DNA of 64,000 nt. Source: Branchiostoma belcheri. Its lineage: Eukaryota > Chordata > Leptocardii > Amphioxiformes > Branchiostomatidae. Below, one piece after another: positions 10,986 to 21,735 of the stretch. Position numbers and translations under genes: made by a program. The stretch's first letter is position 1. Each line of letters opens with the position of its first letter. The notes under the pieces are model-generated. The model was given only the letters and a program-made list of their open reading frames with translations, was not told where the DNA came from and made no database searches. The stretch covers positions 323,949-387,948 of the forward strand of contig NW_017803713.1 in assembly GCF_001625305.1 (NCBI RefSeq), given 5' to 3'.

Positions 10986-12728
10986 ATGGCCTCCACAGAA
11001 GATCTTGTCCCGGTGAGGAGCGGTAGATGTCCCTCCTGCCGCTCGTGTGGTTCCAACTGGGTGACAAAGTCGCTCCGTAAACGTCTGGACAAAACTCTCA
11101 GCTCGCAAGCCGCGGTCGGCATCATCGTTTGCGTCACGGTTTGCGTCGCCGTTGCTTCGTTCCTGTCCTTCCAAGACGCCATGTCGAGCTGCGAGGACAA
11201 GTCCGAGGTTCTACTGATAGTTTTCACCGTCTTCGTGTACCTCGGAATCCCCTGTCTCGCGGCCATGGCCTACGCCATCCGGCGGGATGCCTTCGTAACA
11301 GACGACAGCGACCATGGATTTGGGACAGAAAGCATGGAACTGTCTTTGATTTTCGTGTCATTTGTTTTTCCAGCTGTCGGCTGTGTTGCTCTTGACGTCG
11401 TCTTCTTTCTGCTGCTCGGTTCCTGCTTTCACCGCGATGGAAGCTTCCCTGCGTCTTCAGCCAGCTACCGAGTCGGCATGGCGTTTCACGTGGGGAGGTT
11501 GGTTTTCGTGGTGACGCAGGTCGCCATGGTCGGGTGGTGTTTCTGGACCAGGAGCTTTGCCAGACAGAAAGTGTACACGGCTTTGCTATTTACCGCTGTC
11601 GTCACGTCGAACTTGGCATCCTGCTTTTACGAAATCGTGGACAGGCCGTCGGTGCTGTGTACAAACAACAACACGTGCTGGGACACCGCCGCCTCGAAAT
11701 CGGACACCTGTCGCGACGTTGACGCTTTCACCGTGGAATACTGTACCTACGTACAGTTTCAGCTGTACTGCCAACCGCTTGTTGGAACGTTTGCAATGCT
11801 CTCCCTCGCCACCATGTACCGCATGTGGACCACAGCACACGAGGGGGTGGTGGAAAACACTGATGACAGGCGCCCTGTACGTGCACAACCAAATGTTACG
11901 GGACGCCGCCGCACTGGCGCGTTTGCGAAGTTGTTCACGGTAACCGTAGCAGTTCTCTCCGTCACTTTTTGGGCTATCACCAATCAGGCCACCACGGTGT
12001 CGAGCTCGGCAGACTACTACAAAGTCGTCCTGTACTACTCCACCAAGGTACTGTACTCCTCCCTGTTCACAATATCGACGATAGCTGGATGCGTCCGTAC
12101 CCGAGCCGTCGGTACCACCGCCTATCGGCCCCGCGTCGCTGACATCTTGCTGCTTCTCCTAAGCGCAGCGGGACTGTTGGTGTTCGTCGGAAGAGTATTG
12201 TGGGGAGTCGGCAGCCAGGCATCGGTACCCTTTCAGTATACGCCACCGGGTTGCACATACCACATAACAGAGGGCGACTTCGGAAAACTAAGAGCTGTCT
12301 TAATCGCAGACGTCGTGCTGACGTTGGCGCAACTTATTCTACAAACGACGTCCCTGCTTTCAGCCATAAGTCACAAGCAGTTAGAGGGCAGCGTGGAATC
12401 CCACTACGGGCTCCTCTGTCTCTTCAATTTCTGTGTTTGGATCAACGGTAGTTTCTTCGAGGTCCAGTCCACGCCGCTGGTGACGTGCTACACGACTCCC
12501 GTTCCGCGCGCGGCGTTCGGGTTCGGCGATTGGAACGTCTTCCTCCACCTCCTGCAGCCCGTCTGCACGTTCTACTGGCTGTGGTCGCTCCTGCTCATGA
12601 TGCGGCTGCTTTTGCAGAGGGTACGCGTGAGTCCGGGCTCCGGAGGAACCACTGAGACCGCACACGCCCGCCGCAGCCCGACTGTATCAGCAGCCGTTGA
12701 ACTCTCTCCTCTGAGAGATGCTCACTAA
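10986..12728 (+). CDS. Otopetrin-like twelve-segment membrane protein, copy 1
   Basis: A single 580-codon frame without introns. A short Cys-rich N-terminus (CPSCRSC) is followed by about twelve hydrophobic segments (roughly residues 40-60, 75-98, 118-145, 160-182, 195-215, 260-280, 320-340, 355-375, 390-415, 430-455, 470-490 and 515-540). Twelve segments in two six-helix halves is the otopetrin layout. Specific resemblances I recognise are a segment ending YCQPLVGTFAM...MYRMW, which matches the otopetrin pattern YxYPFxxEYxL...YxMW. A penultimate helix LLCLFNFCVWINGSFFE resembles the C-domain signature. A last helix has LHLLQP...FYWLWS. Otopetrins are proton channels of the plasma membrane and vesicles, and ~580 residues is a usual length. 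The assignment rests on pattern memory, not a search. A tandem copy lies 3.4 kb downstream. Confidence 0.7.
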   Translation: MASTEDLVPVRSGRCPSCRSCGSNWVTKSLRKRLDKTLSSQAAVGIIVCVTVCVAVASFLSFQDAMSSCEDKSEVLLIVFTVFVYLGIPCLAAMAYAIRRDAFVTDDSDHGFGTESMELSLIFVSFVFPAVGCVALDVVFFLLLGSCFHRDGSFPASSASYRVGMAFHVGRLVFVVTQVAMVGWCFWTRSFARQKVYTALLFTAVVTSNLASCFYEIVDRPSVLCTNNNTCWDTAASKSDTCRDVDAFTVEYCTYVQFQLYCQPLVGTFAMLSLATMYRMWTTAHEGVVENTDDRRPVRAQPNVTGRRRTGAFAKLFTVTVAVLSVTFWAITNQATTVSSSADYYKVVLYYSTKVLYSSLFTISTIAGCVRTRAVGTTAYRPRVADILLLLLSAAGLLVFVGRVLWGVGSQASVPFQYTPPGCTYHITEGDFGKLRAVLIADVVLTLAQLILQTTSLLSAISHKQLEGSVESHYGLLCLFNFCVWINGSFFEVQSTPLVTCYTTPVPRAAFGFGDWNVFLHLLQPVCTFYWLWSLLLMMRLLLQRVRVSPGSGGTTETAHARRSPTVSAAVELSPLRDAH

Positions 12729-14425
12729 TGCCACACGCAACAGGACTGTCGCACGACGCTTGACGTATGTAAATACTGCAACTGTCTTACGACAGCTGAA
12801 TACTGCAACTGTCGTACGACATGTACAGATGATGGTTTCACCCAAAGAAACAAATGGTAGCGTTGTGTTCCATTAGGAAGATGATGCGACATTCATCTTA
12901 GTTATGCGTAGTGTTAACTATAGGCATCCGGTGCAGTTTTTAGGGCTTGGAAACCCGATTTTTCAGAGCCAGTATTCTGGTCATTTATCTACATACTAAG
13001 TAAAAGCCACACTATCCCAATGCATATGGACCCTCATGGAGCAAAAATTCTGATGGAAAACGGTCACTGGATTGACCCTGGGCTGATTTTTAGGGTACAA
13101 CCCAGAAAATAAAGGACTCATCTTGGGGCTTGTTTCTAGAGACAGTAGGTGAGATCCTCAGCCAAAGTAGTGACTCGCACATATCAGAATATGTTGTCAG
13201 AAACATTGCAAAATGCAGCCTTCATGTTTTCATATGTCTCTAATACCTGACGACGAAGGAATACAAAGAGAGAGAAGATGACTTTAACATGTTTTTATTC
13301 AAGCTTAAGCTTTCCCAATAGTTTATGACATTGTCTTATGACATGACAGGATTAACCACTAAACCAGTTACATTGGAACCAAGAAAGGATTTATATCCAT
13401 GAATCATGTCATTATTCATGTTAGCAGGTGTTCGTCATTGAATAACAAATCAGTGAATATATGTAATACATATGTATAATGATGTACGCCTCAGCATTCC
13501 TCCTTACTGCCTGAAGTAGCTGTCATCACTGTCTTCATGGTATGCTAAAGAAATAATGCAGAGAATGTTATTTTTATCGCAAATTCATGCAAATAGGATC
13601 TTATTTGCATTATCAATTAAAAATACTTATAGTTTTTCAGCTACAATTATGGTTAACGTTATTTGGCGAAGGTATGAGTTCGTGGAACTCTAGTAATTTT
13701 GTGACCACCTTGTCAAATGACGGAACACAGTCTGGGACCCGAATCAGGTCTTGAATTGTTGACAACTCGCTTTAATGATTAACAGTGTTCAGTTCGCGGC
13801 CTTTTTTTAACGCCATGTATGCAATTAATCTCGACAAAACTCTCCTTGACATTTAAATTACGGACTGTTCTGAACGACATCTAGAGCTTGGCAGGGTTCC
13901 ATTATCCGCGCGCGGGGTAGTTTTGATCTCTTTTGTCACTTCATGTTGTAAAAATGTCAACGGAGCCAATGGAAAGTAACTAAAGGATTGATCAATTACA
14001 CACACTGCACAATACGCGTGCCTACTGCACGTCGTGGTGTGTCAATAAAACATCGAGCCAGCTAAGCTCAGGGACGACATTACATAATACTACACGAGTA
14101 CACTGTAAACATACAGATGTCCCCTTACAGTTTTAGTGGCCATAGTTCGATGTTGTTTTTTTCTGACAAGATAGAGATACAAACAATTCCACGGGAAACT
14201 TGGACCCTACCGTGCGCTTGGTACATAGAATTTCGCGTGTGGCTTTAAGGGAATCGCCTATGGGGTCTTGAACTACCGTGTCAACTTGTGGAATAAATGA
14301 TCAGACCTGAATAAAACAGACCAGGCAGGGCCAGGGCGAGACTGTGTTGTTTATAGTTACCAGACAGACACACAGTACACAGTAGAGTCTGGAATCTCAT
14401 GGCCTCCGCCATATGATATAGTTCG
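12729..14425. other. Spacer between the two otopetrin-like copies
   Basis: Bases up to ~12925 belong to duplicate unit 1. About 12930-13135 is unique to this junction, has no recognisable coding content, and contains repeats of TTTTTAGGG. From 13136 the sequence is the upstream part of unit 2. An AATAAA at 14044-14049 matches the one at 10508. No exon was seen. Confidence 0.5.
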
Positions 14426-16182
14426 ATGGCCTCCACAGAAGATCTTGTCCCGGTGAGGAGCAGTAGATGTCCCTCCTGCCGCTCGTGTGGTTCCAACTGG
14501 GTAACAAAGTGGCTCCGTAAACGTCTGGACAAAACTCTCAGCTCGCAAGCCGCGGTCGGCATCCTCGTTTGCGTCACGGTTTGCGTCGCCGTTGCTTCGT
14601 TCCTGTCCTTCCAAGACGCCATATCCAACTGCGAGGACACATCCGAGGTTCTGCTGATAGTTTTCACCGTCTTCGTGTACCTCGGAATCCCCTGTCTCGC
14701 GGCCATGGCCTACGCCATCCGGCGGGATGCCTTCGTAACAGACGACAGCGACAAAGGATTTAGGACAGAAAGCTTGGAACTGTCTTTCATTTTCGTGTCA
14801 TTTGTTCTGCCAGCTGTCGGCTGTGCTGCTCTTGATGTCGTCTTCTTTCTGCTGCTCAATTCCTGCTTTCACCGCGATGGAAGCTTCCCTGCGTCTTCAG
14901 CCAGCTACCGAGTCGGCACGGCGTTTCACGTGGGGAGGTTGGTTTTCGTGGTGACGCAGGTCGCCATGGTCGGGTGGTGTTTCAGGACCAGGAGCTTTGC
15001 CAGACAGAAAGTGTACACGGCTTTGCTATTTACCGCCGTCGTCATGTCGAACTTGGCATCCTGGTTTTACGAAATCGTGGACAGGCCGTCGGTGCTGTGT
15101 ACGAACAACAACACGTGCTGGGACACCGCCGCCTCGAAATCGGACACCTGTCGCGACGTTGACGCTTTCACCGTGGAATACTGTACCTACGTACAGTTTC
15201 AGCTGTACTGCCAACCGCTTGTTGGAACGTTTGCTATGCTCTCTGTCGCCACTATGTACCGCATGTGGACCATAGCACACGAGGGGCGCCCTGCACGTGC
15301 ACAACAAAATGTTACGGGACGACGCCGCGCCCGCGCGGCGGCCGGCGCGTTGGCGAAGTTGTTCACAGTAACCGTAGCAGTTCTCTCCGTCACTTTTTGG
15401 GCTATCACCCATCAGGCCACCACGGTGTCGAGCTCGGCAGACTACTACAAAGTCGTCCTGTACTACTCCGTCAAGGTACTGTACTCCTCCCTGTTCACAA
15501 TATCGACGATAGCGGGATGCGTCCGTACCCGAGCCGTCGGTCCCACCGCGTATCGGCCCGCGTCGCTGACATCTTGCTGCTTCTCCTAAGCGCAGCGGGA
15601 CTGTTGGTGTTCCTCGGAAGAGTATTGTGGGGAGTCGGCAGCCAGGCATCGGTACCCTTTCCGTATACGCCACCGGGTTGCATGTACCACATAACAGAGG
15701 GCGACTTCGGAAAACTAAGAGCTGTCTTAATCGCAGACGTCGTGCTGACGCTGGCGCAACTTATTCTACAAACGACGTCCCTGCTTTCAGCCATAAGTCA
15801 CAAGCAGTTAGAGGGCAGCGTGGAATCCCACTACGGGCTCCTCTGTCTCTTCAATTTCTGCGTTTGGATCAACGGTAGTTTCTTCGAGGTCCAGTCCACG
15901 CCGCTGGTGACGTGCTACACGACTCCCGTGCCGCGCGCGGCGTTCGGCGATTGGAACGTCTTCCTCCACCTCCTGCAGCCCGTCTGCACGTTCTACTGGC
16001 TGTGGTCGCTCCTGCTCATGATGCGGCTGCTTTTGCAGAGGGTACGCGTGAGTCCGGGCTCCGGAGGAACCACTGAGGCCGCACACGCCCGCCGCAGCCC
16101 GACTGTATCAGCAGCCGTTGAACTCTCTCCTCTGAGAGATGCCCACTTACCACACGCATCAGGACTGTCGCACGACGCTTGA
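14426..16182 (+). pseudogene. Otopetrin-like membrane protein, copy 2, frameshifted
   Basis: The first ~377 codons are collinear with copy 1, up to the sequence PTAYRP. Copy 1 then has CGGCCCCGCG while copy 2 has CGGCCCGCG (15555-15560). One C is missing, and the native frame ends at a stop after about ten wrong residues (387 codons in all). The remaining C-terminal half (segments 9-12) continues intact in the next frame from ~15560. The ancestral stop is also changed (CACTAATG in copy 1, CACTTACC here), so that frame runs eleven codons further to 16182. In-frame differences include loss of a GVVENTDD-like stretch, a gain of Ala/Arg residues (ARAAAGAL), and FGFGDW reduced to FGDW. A homopolymer sequencing error could explain the frameshift but not the altered stop. 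Confidence 0.75.
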
Positions 16183-16250
16183 CGTGTGTAAATACTGCAA
16201 TTGTCGTATGACACGCATGCACAGAATGTGCCTGGAGGATGGAGAAAAAA

Positions 16251-16585
16251 AGGCATAGGGAAAAATGTTGTGCTTCCAGTTTCAGTCCTGAAAAAAAATA
16301 AGGTCAGTAGATAGGGGATTATCTTTTTTCTCTCTTTTTTAGACTTATGTGATATCTACTTATACAATACGGTTTAACAAAGTAAACATTTATTTTCCAT
16401 GTCAACGTTAGAAAACCAGTTGTACAACGTTTTATTACTCAGGTGTCAGATCATGGAGCTAGAAATGGTTGATCAGCTGGAAAAATTATTAATGTCCCTT
16501 TCAGGGGTCCTCCCCCAAAAAGCCTAGAGTCGGCAGGTTTTTCTAGTCAGTCGGGAAACAGGAAACACATTTTTTCTAGGCCTAA
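16251..16585. mobile_element. Family C inverted-repeat element in duplicate unit 2
   Basis: The left end GGCATAGGGAAAAATGTTGT and the right end ACATTTTTTCTAGGCCTAAC (reverse complement GTTAGGCCTAGAAAAAATGT) form degenerate inverted termini. The same termini and interior (CCTAGAGTCGGCAG, GATCATGGAG) recur at 62963-63385, and the right half recurs at 46194-46645. Unit 1 lacks the block, so it inserted after the duplication. No coding capacity. Confidence 0.7.
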
Positions 16586-16612
16586 CATTGTGTTCCATTA
16601 GGAAGATGATGC

Positions 16613-16783
16613 TATATCCTGGGTACTATCCTATTATATTTGTATGCCGGGGATCCCATACTTGCTCCCAATTTCTTAGGGAGCGAGATGTATACGTCTC
16701 TGTTATCCCTATTTTTTAGGGAGCAAGTATGGGACTCACTGCCCCGGCATACACATAGGATCATAGTACCCACTACCCAGGCA
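16613..16783. mobile_element. Long-inverted-repeat element with a 10-base target duplication
   Basis: The arms are long and near-palindromic. CCTGGGTACTATCC, GTATGCCGGGG and CCCATACTTGCTCCC on the left recur inverted on the right, covering most of the 171 bases. The flanks are AAGATGATGC on both sides (16603-16612 and 16784-16793). Unit 1 shows the uninterrupted site at ~12880. A 9-10-base duplication with long inverted repeats is the pattern of Mutator-like elements. It carries no gene. Confidence 0.8.
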
Positions 16784-16966
16784 AAGATGATGCGACATTC
16801 ATCTTGGTTATGTGTAGTGTTGACTAACCGCTTGTATTAAATCATTCATGATCACCTATTCCTAAAATTGTGGACATTTTTTTTTTAAAATTGTACAATG
16901 ACCTGAAAGCATCAATGAAATGATCTCAGTGACCAAGTAAAAGATATGGAAGACAACTTTAATGGT

Positions 16967-16972
16967 TTTATT
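16967..16972 (-). terminator. Possible minus-strand polyadenylation signal
   Basis: The plus-strand TTTATT reads AATAAA on the minus strand. It lies just beyond the end of the tandem duplication and could end a very long 3' untranslated region of the minus-strand gene. The hexamer is common by chance in AT-rich DNA, so confidence is low. Confidence 0.15.
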
Positions 16973-17445
16973 CATGAAGGTATACATCTAATACATGTAT
17001 TGTTTATATCAAACAATTTGGTATCATGATCTAATCAATATAAATATACAGTATATTTGTTACAAGTGCAGATACATAAAGGCGAGATGGGTTATCTAAG
17101 AATAGTATATACTAGTATTTATTGTCAAAAGAACAGTTTGGCTGTGTGTATGTAATCTTTACTGCTTTACAGTGATATCCTTTTGTATCATTATCAAATC
17201 TAAATACATGATTGTATACTTAGTCTGTATATACAAACATTTGGGTTATTCCATTTTCTATCTTTTGGGGGTCGGTTAGGGCTTCAAGGTTTTTTCTGGG
17301 TATTGTATACCATGCTTTATCCATAGATGTCCTTTATCAACCAATGTTAGGCACGATTCTGGATATTCCATGCGTTTTCAGAACTCTGCCTGGAATAAAT
17401 CTACACTCTTGGATACATAGACTACCCAGAACCGTGCCCGATCCT

Positions 17446-17586
17446 TAGCCTCTACCAGTTTTCGGGAGGTGGTTGGAAACAGTTGAAATCGGTCAACTAT
17501 AGCGGACCAACTCCCATGGCATGCTATCTCTCAAGTAGGCCGATTTCTACTCTTTCCTGCCGCCTCCCGAAGCCTGGTAGAGGCTA
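17446..17586. mobile_element. Inverted-repeat element with 9-base target duplication (141 bp)
   Basis: The left arm is TAGCCTCTACCAG...CGGGAGG and the right arm is CCTCCCGAAGCCTGGTAGAG followed by GCTA. The duplication is CCCGATCCT at 17437-17445 and 17587-17595, exact over 9 bases. No coding potential. The 8-9-base duplication fits hAT- or Mutator-type transposition. Confidence 0.8.
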
Positions 17587-19382
17587 CCCGATCCTAACCC
17601 TAACCAATTTAGCCTTAGCCAAGATAGACACAGTTCTGGATATGATATTGGGTGCATCATGGAGGTATTTTTCTACCTCCATGGGTGCATGGGCTGGGCA
17701 TGCCATGGCATTGAGAATTTTCTACTATTATTTACTATAACCTTCAGTATATCACATATCTTCCCATTGATTCATCAAATACTCAGCACCCCTTCATTAT
17801 CTAAATGGAATAGTCCATAGTTACATCAATACTGTTCTTTCATCATTTACAATCAATACAATTATGGCCACTTCCGGTCATAATACTTCACCTTGCCTAA
17901 TAATGCTTACAACAATGATAGGCTGTATGGATTGACTTATCAAGCCCTAATTGAAAAAAAGGTGTTACTTTTATTTACATCACAATCTACATAGTATTAG
18001 GAAAGAATTATAAATACTAACCCCTGTTAAGTGACTTGGCTTTTTTAAAACTTGATACTAGACGTAGACAACTTTGCATTTATCTGTTATCTTTCAATCC
18101 TGAACTTTACCTACATGTACGTAGTACCCTGATTTCATGATTTTCATGATTGTTTGATTTGTCAAAGTTCCTTGATTGTCATAAAATATCATGATGTTCA
18201 AACTGTAATACCAAATGCATTCTTCCAAGGACTTGATTCAATACAGTCATTCTGTATAATTAGAACAAATTGACTGTCAACAGCTTTTGGCTCACATTGC
18301 CAAAATAAATAACTTTCATCACATCAGGAACACATTCCCCTTCAGATTTTACAACTGGAAAGATACAAGAACTATCATACTGTATATATCAATATATAAT
18401 TAACAACAAAACAGATGTTTTCCTCATCTTTGTACATTTAAGTTAGTTACAATTACTAGTACCTTATTGTGGAACTGGCCTCAGAAATGTTACAATCATT
18501 GATAATCTGTTGCTATGGCGATTTGGAGTGATTGGCTAAAAATATCATGTGACACCATGAGATTCTCTTGAGATCTAAAGTTGTTGGCTTAACAATGTTT
18601 TGTTGGCTTTGAAGTGCATTAGCTTGAAAGTGTTCTCAAAGTATACAACTTGATTGGGGTTTGTACAATTCTGTATGCAGCAATGTCTTAACCATTACTT
18701 GTAAATAGTGATATTGGCAAGTGCACAAATATAGATATCATATCATAAAATTGTATATTATAAAGACAAACACCTTACTCAATTGGAAGACTGTGCCTGA
18801 TCGATAATGCATGGCACTGAGTTATACCTCCTAGCAAATCAACTCAAACTTATGTATACATAAACCTACTATCATACTGACCTATCATGTCATAAGAATT
18901 CATCATTCTAGATGACTTAGTCATGATTATTTTGTATCATAAACTACTTTAAGTTTTTCTGAATGAGATCTGAGCACCTTGATTAGAGACTGTCAGCATA
19001 CAAACAATGCTGTACATGTGCGCTCAGTGCATTCCTTTTACTTTACATGTACAAAAGACTAAAGGTACAATCCTTGAGAGTCATTCTTGACTATTAGTGA
19101 TAACAGTGATGTCGGGACCAGACAAGAGATGTCATTTTGAGTACTTCTTCCCATTTTTTCTGTAAACTTTCTCGTGTAAATTATCTTTTATCTAAAATCA
19201 GCCTGAGTGTGCAAGCACGTCTAACCCTCGGAAGACTGGGAACAACAGACGATAAACCGGATAGTGAGTGAATGATTGTGAGAATTCTACCTCCTTGTCC
19301 AGAAATCCCTCTATACAATGTATTATTATTCTTTATCGTACTCATAAGTCGGTTGCCCTAGCAACCTGAGTATAGTAACCAG

Positions 19383-19632
19383 ACGTCGGCAGAACGTACT
19401 GCACCTGCGCGAAATCCTGATTTTTCACGGTTTTTGTTGGATGTTTGGTCAATGTTGCATTAGAATTTTGCCTGTGGCAGAGAATATTTTTTCGGACATA
19501 ACATTTGGAATCCACAGACGGGATGTTGACCTTATATACACCAGTACGACCTTATATGAGACGTTCTGCCGAACTTCTACAATGCACAATACATTACAGG
19601 TTTTGTGCAGGTGCAGTACGTTCTGCTGACGT
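19383..19632. mobile_element. Inverted-repeat element with ~32-base termini (250 bp)
   Basis: The left end ACGTCGGCAGAACGTACTGC, continuing ACCTGCGC, matches the reverse complement of the right end, ACGTCAGCAGAACGTACTGC continuing ACCTGCAC. An internal copy of the GACGTTCTGCCGAAC motif lies at ~19559. No gene is encoded. No clear target duplication was seen. Confidence 0.7.
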
Positions 19633-20027
19633 GCTTCAGACTACTAATCTGCTGCCACTTCATTCAGGAAAAATACATCTTTTATACATTATCATTTTCT
19701 GTACATCTTTCCTTCACAGGATGACCTGCATCACATGTACAATCATTTGTCGACAAGTTCTTCCTAAAACAAACATTAAAATCTGCGGACAACAGAATAC
19801 TGACAAGAACATTTACATTCCAACTAAATCTCATTCTAAGACTATAGATACCTGAACATAATCTTTGTTACAGTTGAGATATGAGAAGTACAAAGGGTCT
19901 CTTTTGCAAAACTTTTGTTTCCTTTTGAACCTTGAAAAGAAAAATTTGTCTTCATACTTTTTATTTGCCTATCAATCAAGAGTTTGTGCTTAATAAAACC
20001 TGATTTTCTGACAACTCTCCAGTGTCA

Positions 20028-20061
20028 CTGATGAAAGGTAGTGAATGCTAGCTGAAATGTC
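20028..20061 (+). ncRNA. Hammerhead-ribozyme-like motif, copy 1
   Basis: The catalytic-core order is present: CTGATGA, a stem II made of AGGTAG and CTAGCT around a six-base loop (one mismatch), GAAA, then TGTC ending at 20061. The bases just outside form stem I, TGTCA before CTGATGA and TGACA after GTC. This matches the type I hammerhead scheme with almost no stem III, which is known from Penelope-like retroelements where two copies act as a dimer. The module continues to ~20112 with CATATCCAGTTGCTTG. Copy 2 is at 36743. Activity is untested. The fourth-from-last base (T rather than C) weakens the dimer palindrome in this copy. Confidence 0.6.
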
Positions 20062-20833
20062 TGACAGTTTCCAAAACCATATCCAGTTGCTTGAGTCACT
20101 GCTTTCAGTGTATGAAGGGTCTCAGCTTGCAGATCAGATGAACCTTGGTTCAGATGATAGTCACTTGGATGTCATCTTTCAGGATCCATGTTGGCTTCTC
20201 AGAAATAGGTTCTATGGAAGAAATCATAATATCCGTTACACATGATTGTTAGTTAAATGTTATTTGCATTCAGCTCATTGCATTAGGGTTTAGAGTACAT
20301 CACACTGACTGTAAAACTTGTTTGCAGGTTTGCCAGGTGTAAGAAATGTCTGCCAAAAATGGTCATCAAACAACAACAATGATGACTCAATACAGATTAT
20401 CCAATGATATTAAAAGCATATATTAAGCAAGTTATTATAACATTGCAAATTCACAGACTCTGAGTCAGTCATACTAACTTAAAGACAAGTAATAGGCAAA
20501 GACTGAGTCCTAAATTGGCCCGCAAGAAGCCTTTAGCAAAGACAGTGCTGTGTAAGGGAAAGGCTGTCCAACAAGACTGGAGTACTAGTGTAGGGGTGGG
20601 AGGGGGGTTAACCAGGTATTAGAAGAGTGTCCATCAAGGAACAATGGGCCACAATGGGGATAGGCCATGAATTTCAAAGGTGTGTGAATGAGTGGTGTGT
20701 GTAAAAATGAAGATATCACTCATACATGTAAACTCAAATAGGTTTGTCGTTTTGTATTTTTTGGGGATTGACCTACCTGAGCTAATTTTCCTTACCCAAT
20801 ACGTAAAAATTTTGTTTCACCATCGTTTGCTGG

Positions 20834-20988
20834 TTAATAAATTGTTAACATTCCTCTTTCCACCCTGCATGGTTCCCCGCGGCGGCTCCATACCACCCTC
20901 TCCACCAGTGCAGCCCTCTCCCTCACACATGCAGTCCAAGTGTACACATGCTCATACTTGCATAGGAGCGGGGCTACCAGTCCAACTA
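20834..20988 (-). CDS. Candidate terminal coding exon of a longer harmonin C-terminus
   Basis: On the minus strand an acceptor CTACTAACAG precedes 51 open codons plus two bases, ending at a TAA at 20834-20836. Phase matches the upstream candidate exon 21736-21779, which ends one base into a codon. The stretch is GC-richer than its surroundings and encodes an Arg-rich segment (ACVRERAALVERVVWSRR). No homology is recognised. It may be chance. Confidence 0.25.
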
Positions 20989-21735
20989 CTGTTAGTAGCA
21001 CTAGTGGTGTTTCTATGCAAGTGTGGGACACATGTACATGAAAGATAGAGCAGCTACAGAGATGGTAAGAAAAACTCTTGATTGCTATTCAATATGTCTT
21101 GACTTTCATAAGTCAAATGAAAAAAAATCAAATGAAGGCAATGCAGTCAAAAAATTTGGTTTGAGTCAATTTTATTTATTTCAAGTTTAACATTAAATGA
21201 AGAAACTGACAATTTTCTTGTCCAGAAAGGCCTTCTTTCTTATTAAAGAAAAATAAAGTATATTCTCTTTGACCTTGAGCTTACATTCAAGTCAAGGTCA
21301 CTCATTTGATCTTAGTGACCTTCAGCTTACATTGAGGTCAATGTCATTCATTGACAATGACATTTAGTAATTCAGTTTTTCCTAAATCTCTGTGAAAAGC
21401 ATGCTGAACACCACACCAAGCTACACCACAAGCTTAAGCTCTAGGCACAGCAAATCATAACAGTTACAGTTACTATCCTACAGAGCAAATTCATGCCACT
21501 ACAAAGCAGCACAGAAATGCAAATAATGCAGCCACTACTCAGCAACCACAAGCAAACTACAATGTATATATACCGGTAGCCTGGTGATCATCCCTATTTT
21601 CTCTCCATTTGGAATAGGACTACAGGTACAGGATAGGGGAACAACAGAGAGAAAACAGGCATGGTTACCAGCCTAGTAAAGAGCATACAGGACTGTTAGC
21701 AGGGTGCAGTGTGAGCGAGAGCAGTGTGATCTTAC

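Larger units (their letters stand above)
9651..12925 (+). repeat. Tandem duplication, unit 1
   Basis: The unit begins CTAGAGACAGTAGGTGAG at 9651, and the same sequence recurs at 13136, an offset of 3,485 bases. Similarity runs through upstream sequence, the whole otopetrin-like frame, and on to GATGATGCGACATTC and the TAGTGTTAACTA region near 12925. Apart from discrete insertions and deletions, differences between units are scattered single bases, so the duplication appears fairly recent. Confidence 0.9.
13136..16830 (+). repeat. Tandem duplication, unit 2
   Basis: This is the second copy of the unit starting at 9651. It lacks the 87-base insert of unit 1. Near its right end it has gained two elements absent from unit 1 (16251-16585 and 16613-16783), after which unit 1-like sequence resumes (GATGATGCGACATTCATCTT at ~16787). 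Unit length differences are therefore largely explained by insertions. Confidence 0.9.
16794..21735. other. Non-coding interval between the duplication and the harmonin 3' exons
   Basis: AT-rich sequence with no convincing exon apart from the candidate at 20834-20988. It contains inverted-repeat elements (17446-17586, 19383-19632), a hairpin at 17659-17685, and a hammerhead-like module near 20028. The part below 20834 could be a long 3' untranslated region of the minus-strand harmonin gene, because a minus-strand AATAAA occurs at 16967-16972. That is only a possibility. Confidence 0.4.

Noticed and set aside
17594..17606. Telomere-like CCTAACCCTAACC
   Set aside because: Only two units beside a transposon, far too short for an interstitial telomeric array.
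21270..21365. Repeated TGACCTTGA/TCAAGGTCA half-sites resembling nuclear-receptor elements
   Set aside because: A few imperfect copies with irregular spacing and no nearby promoter. More likely a small duplicated repeat.
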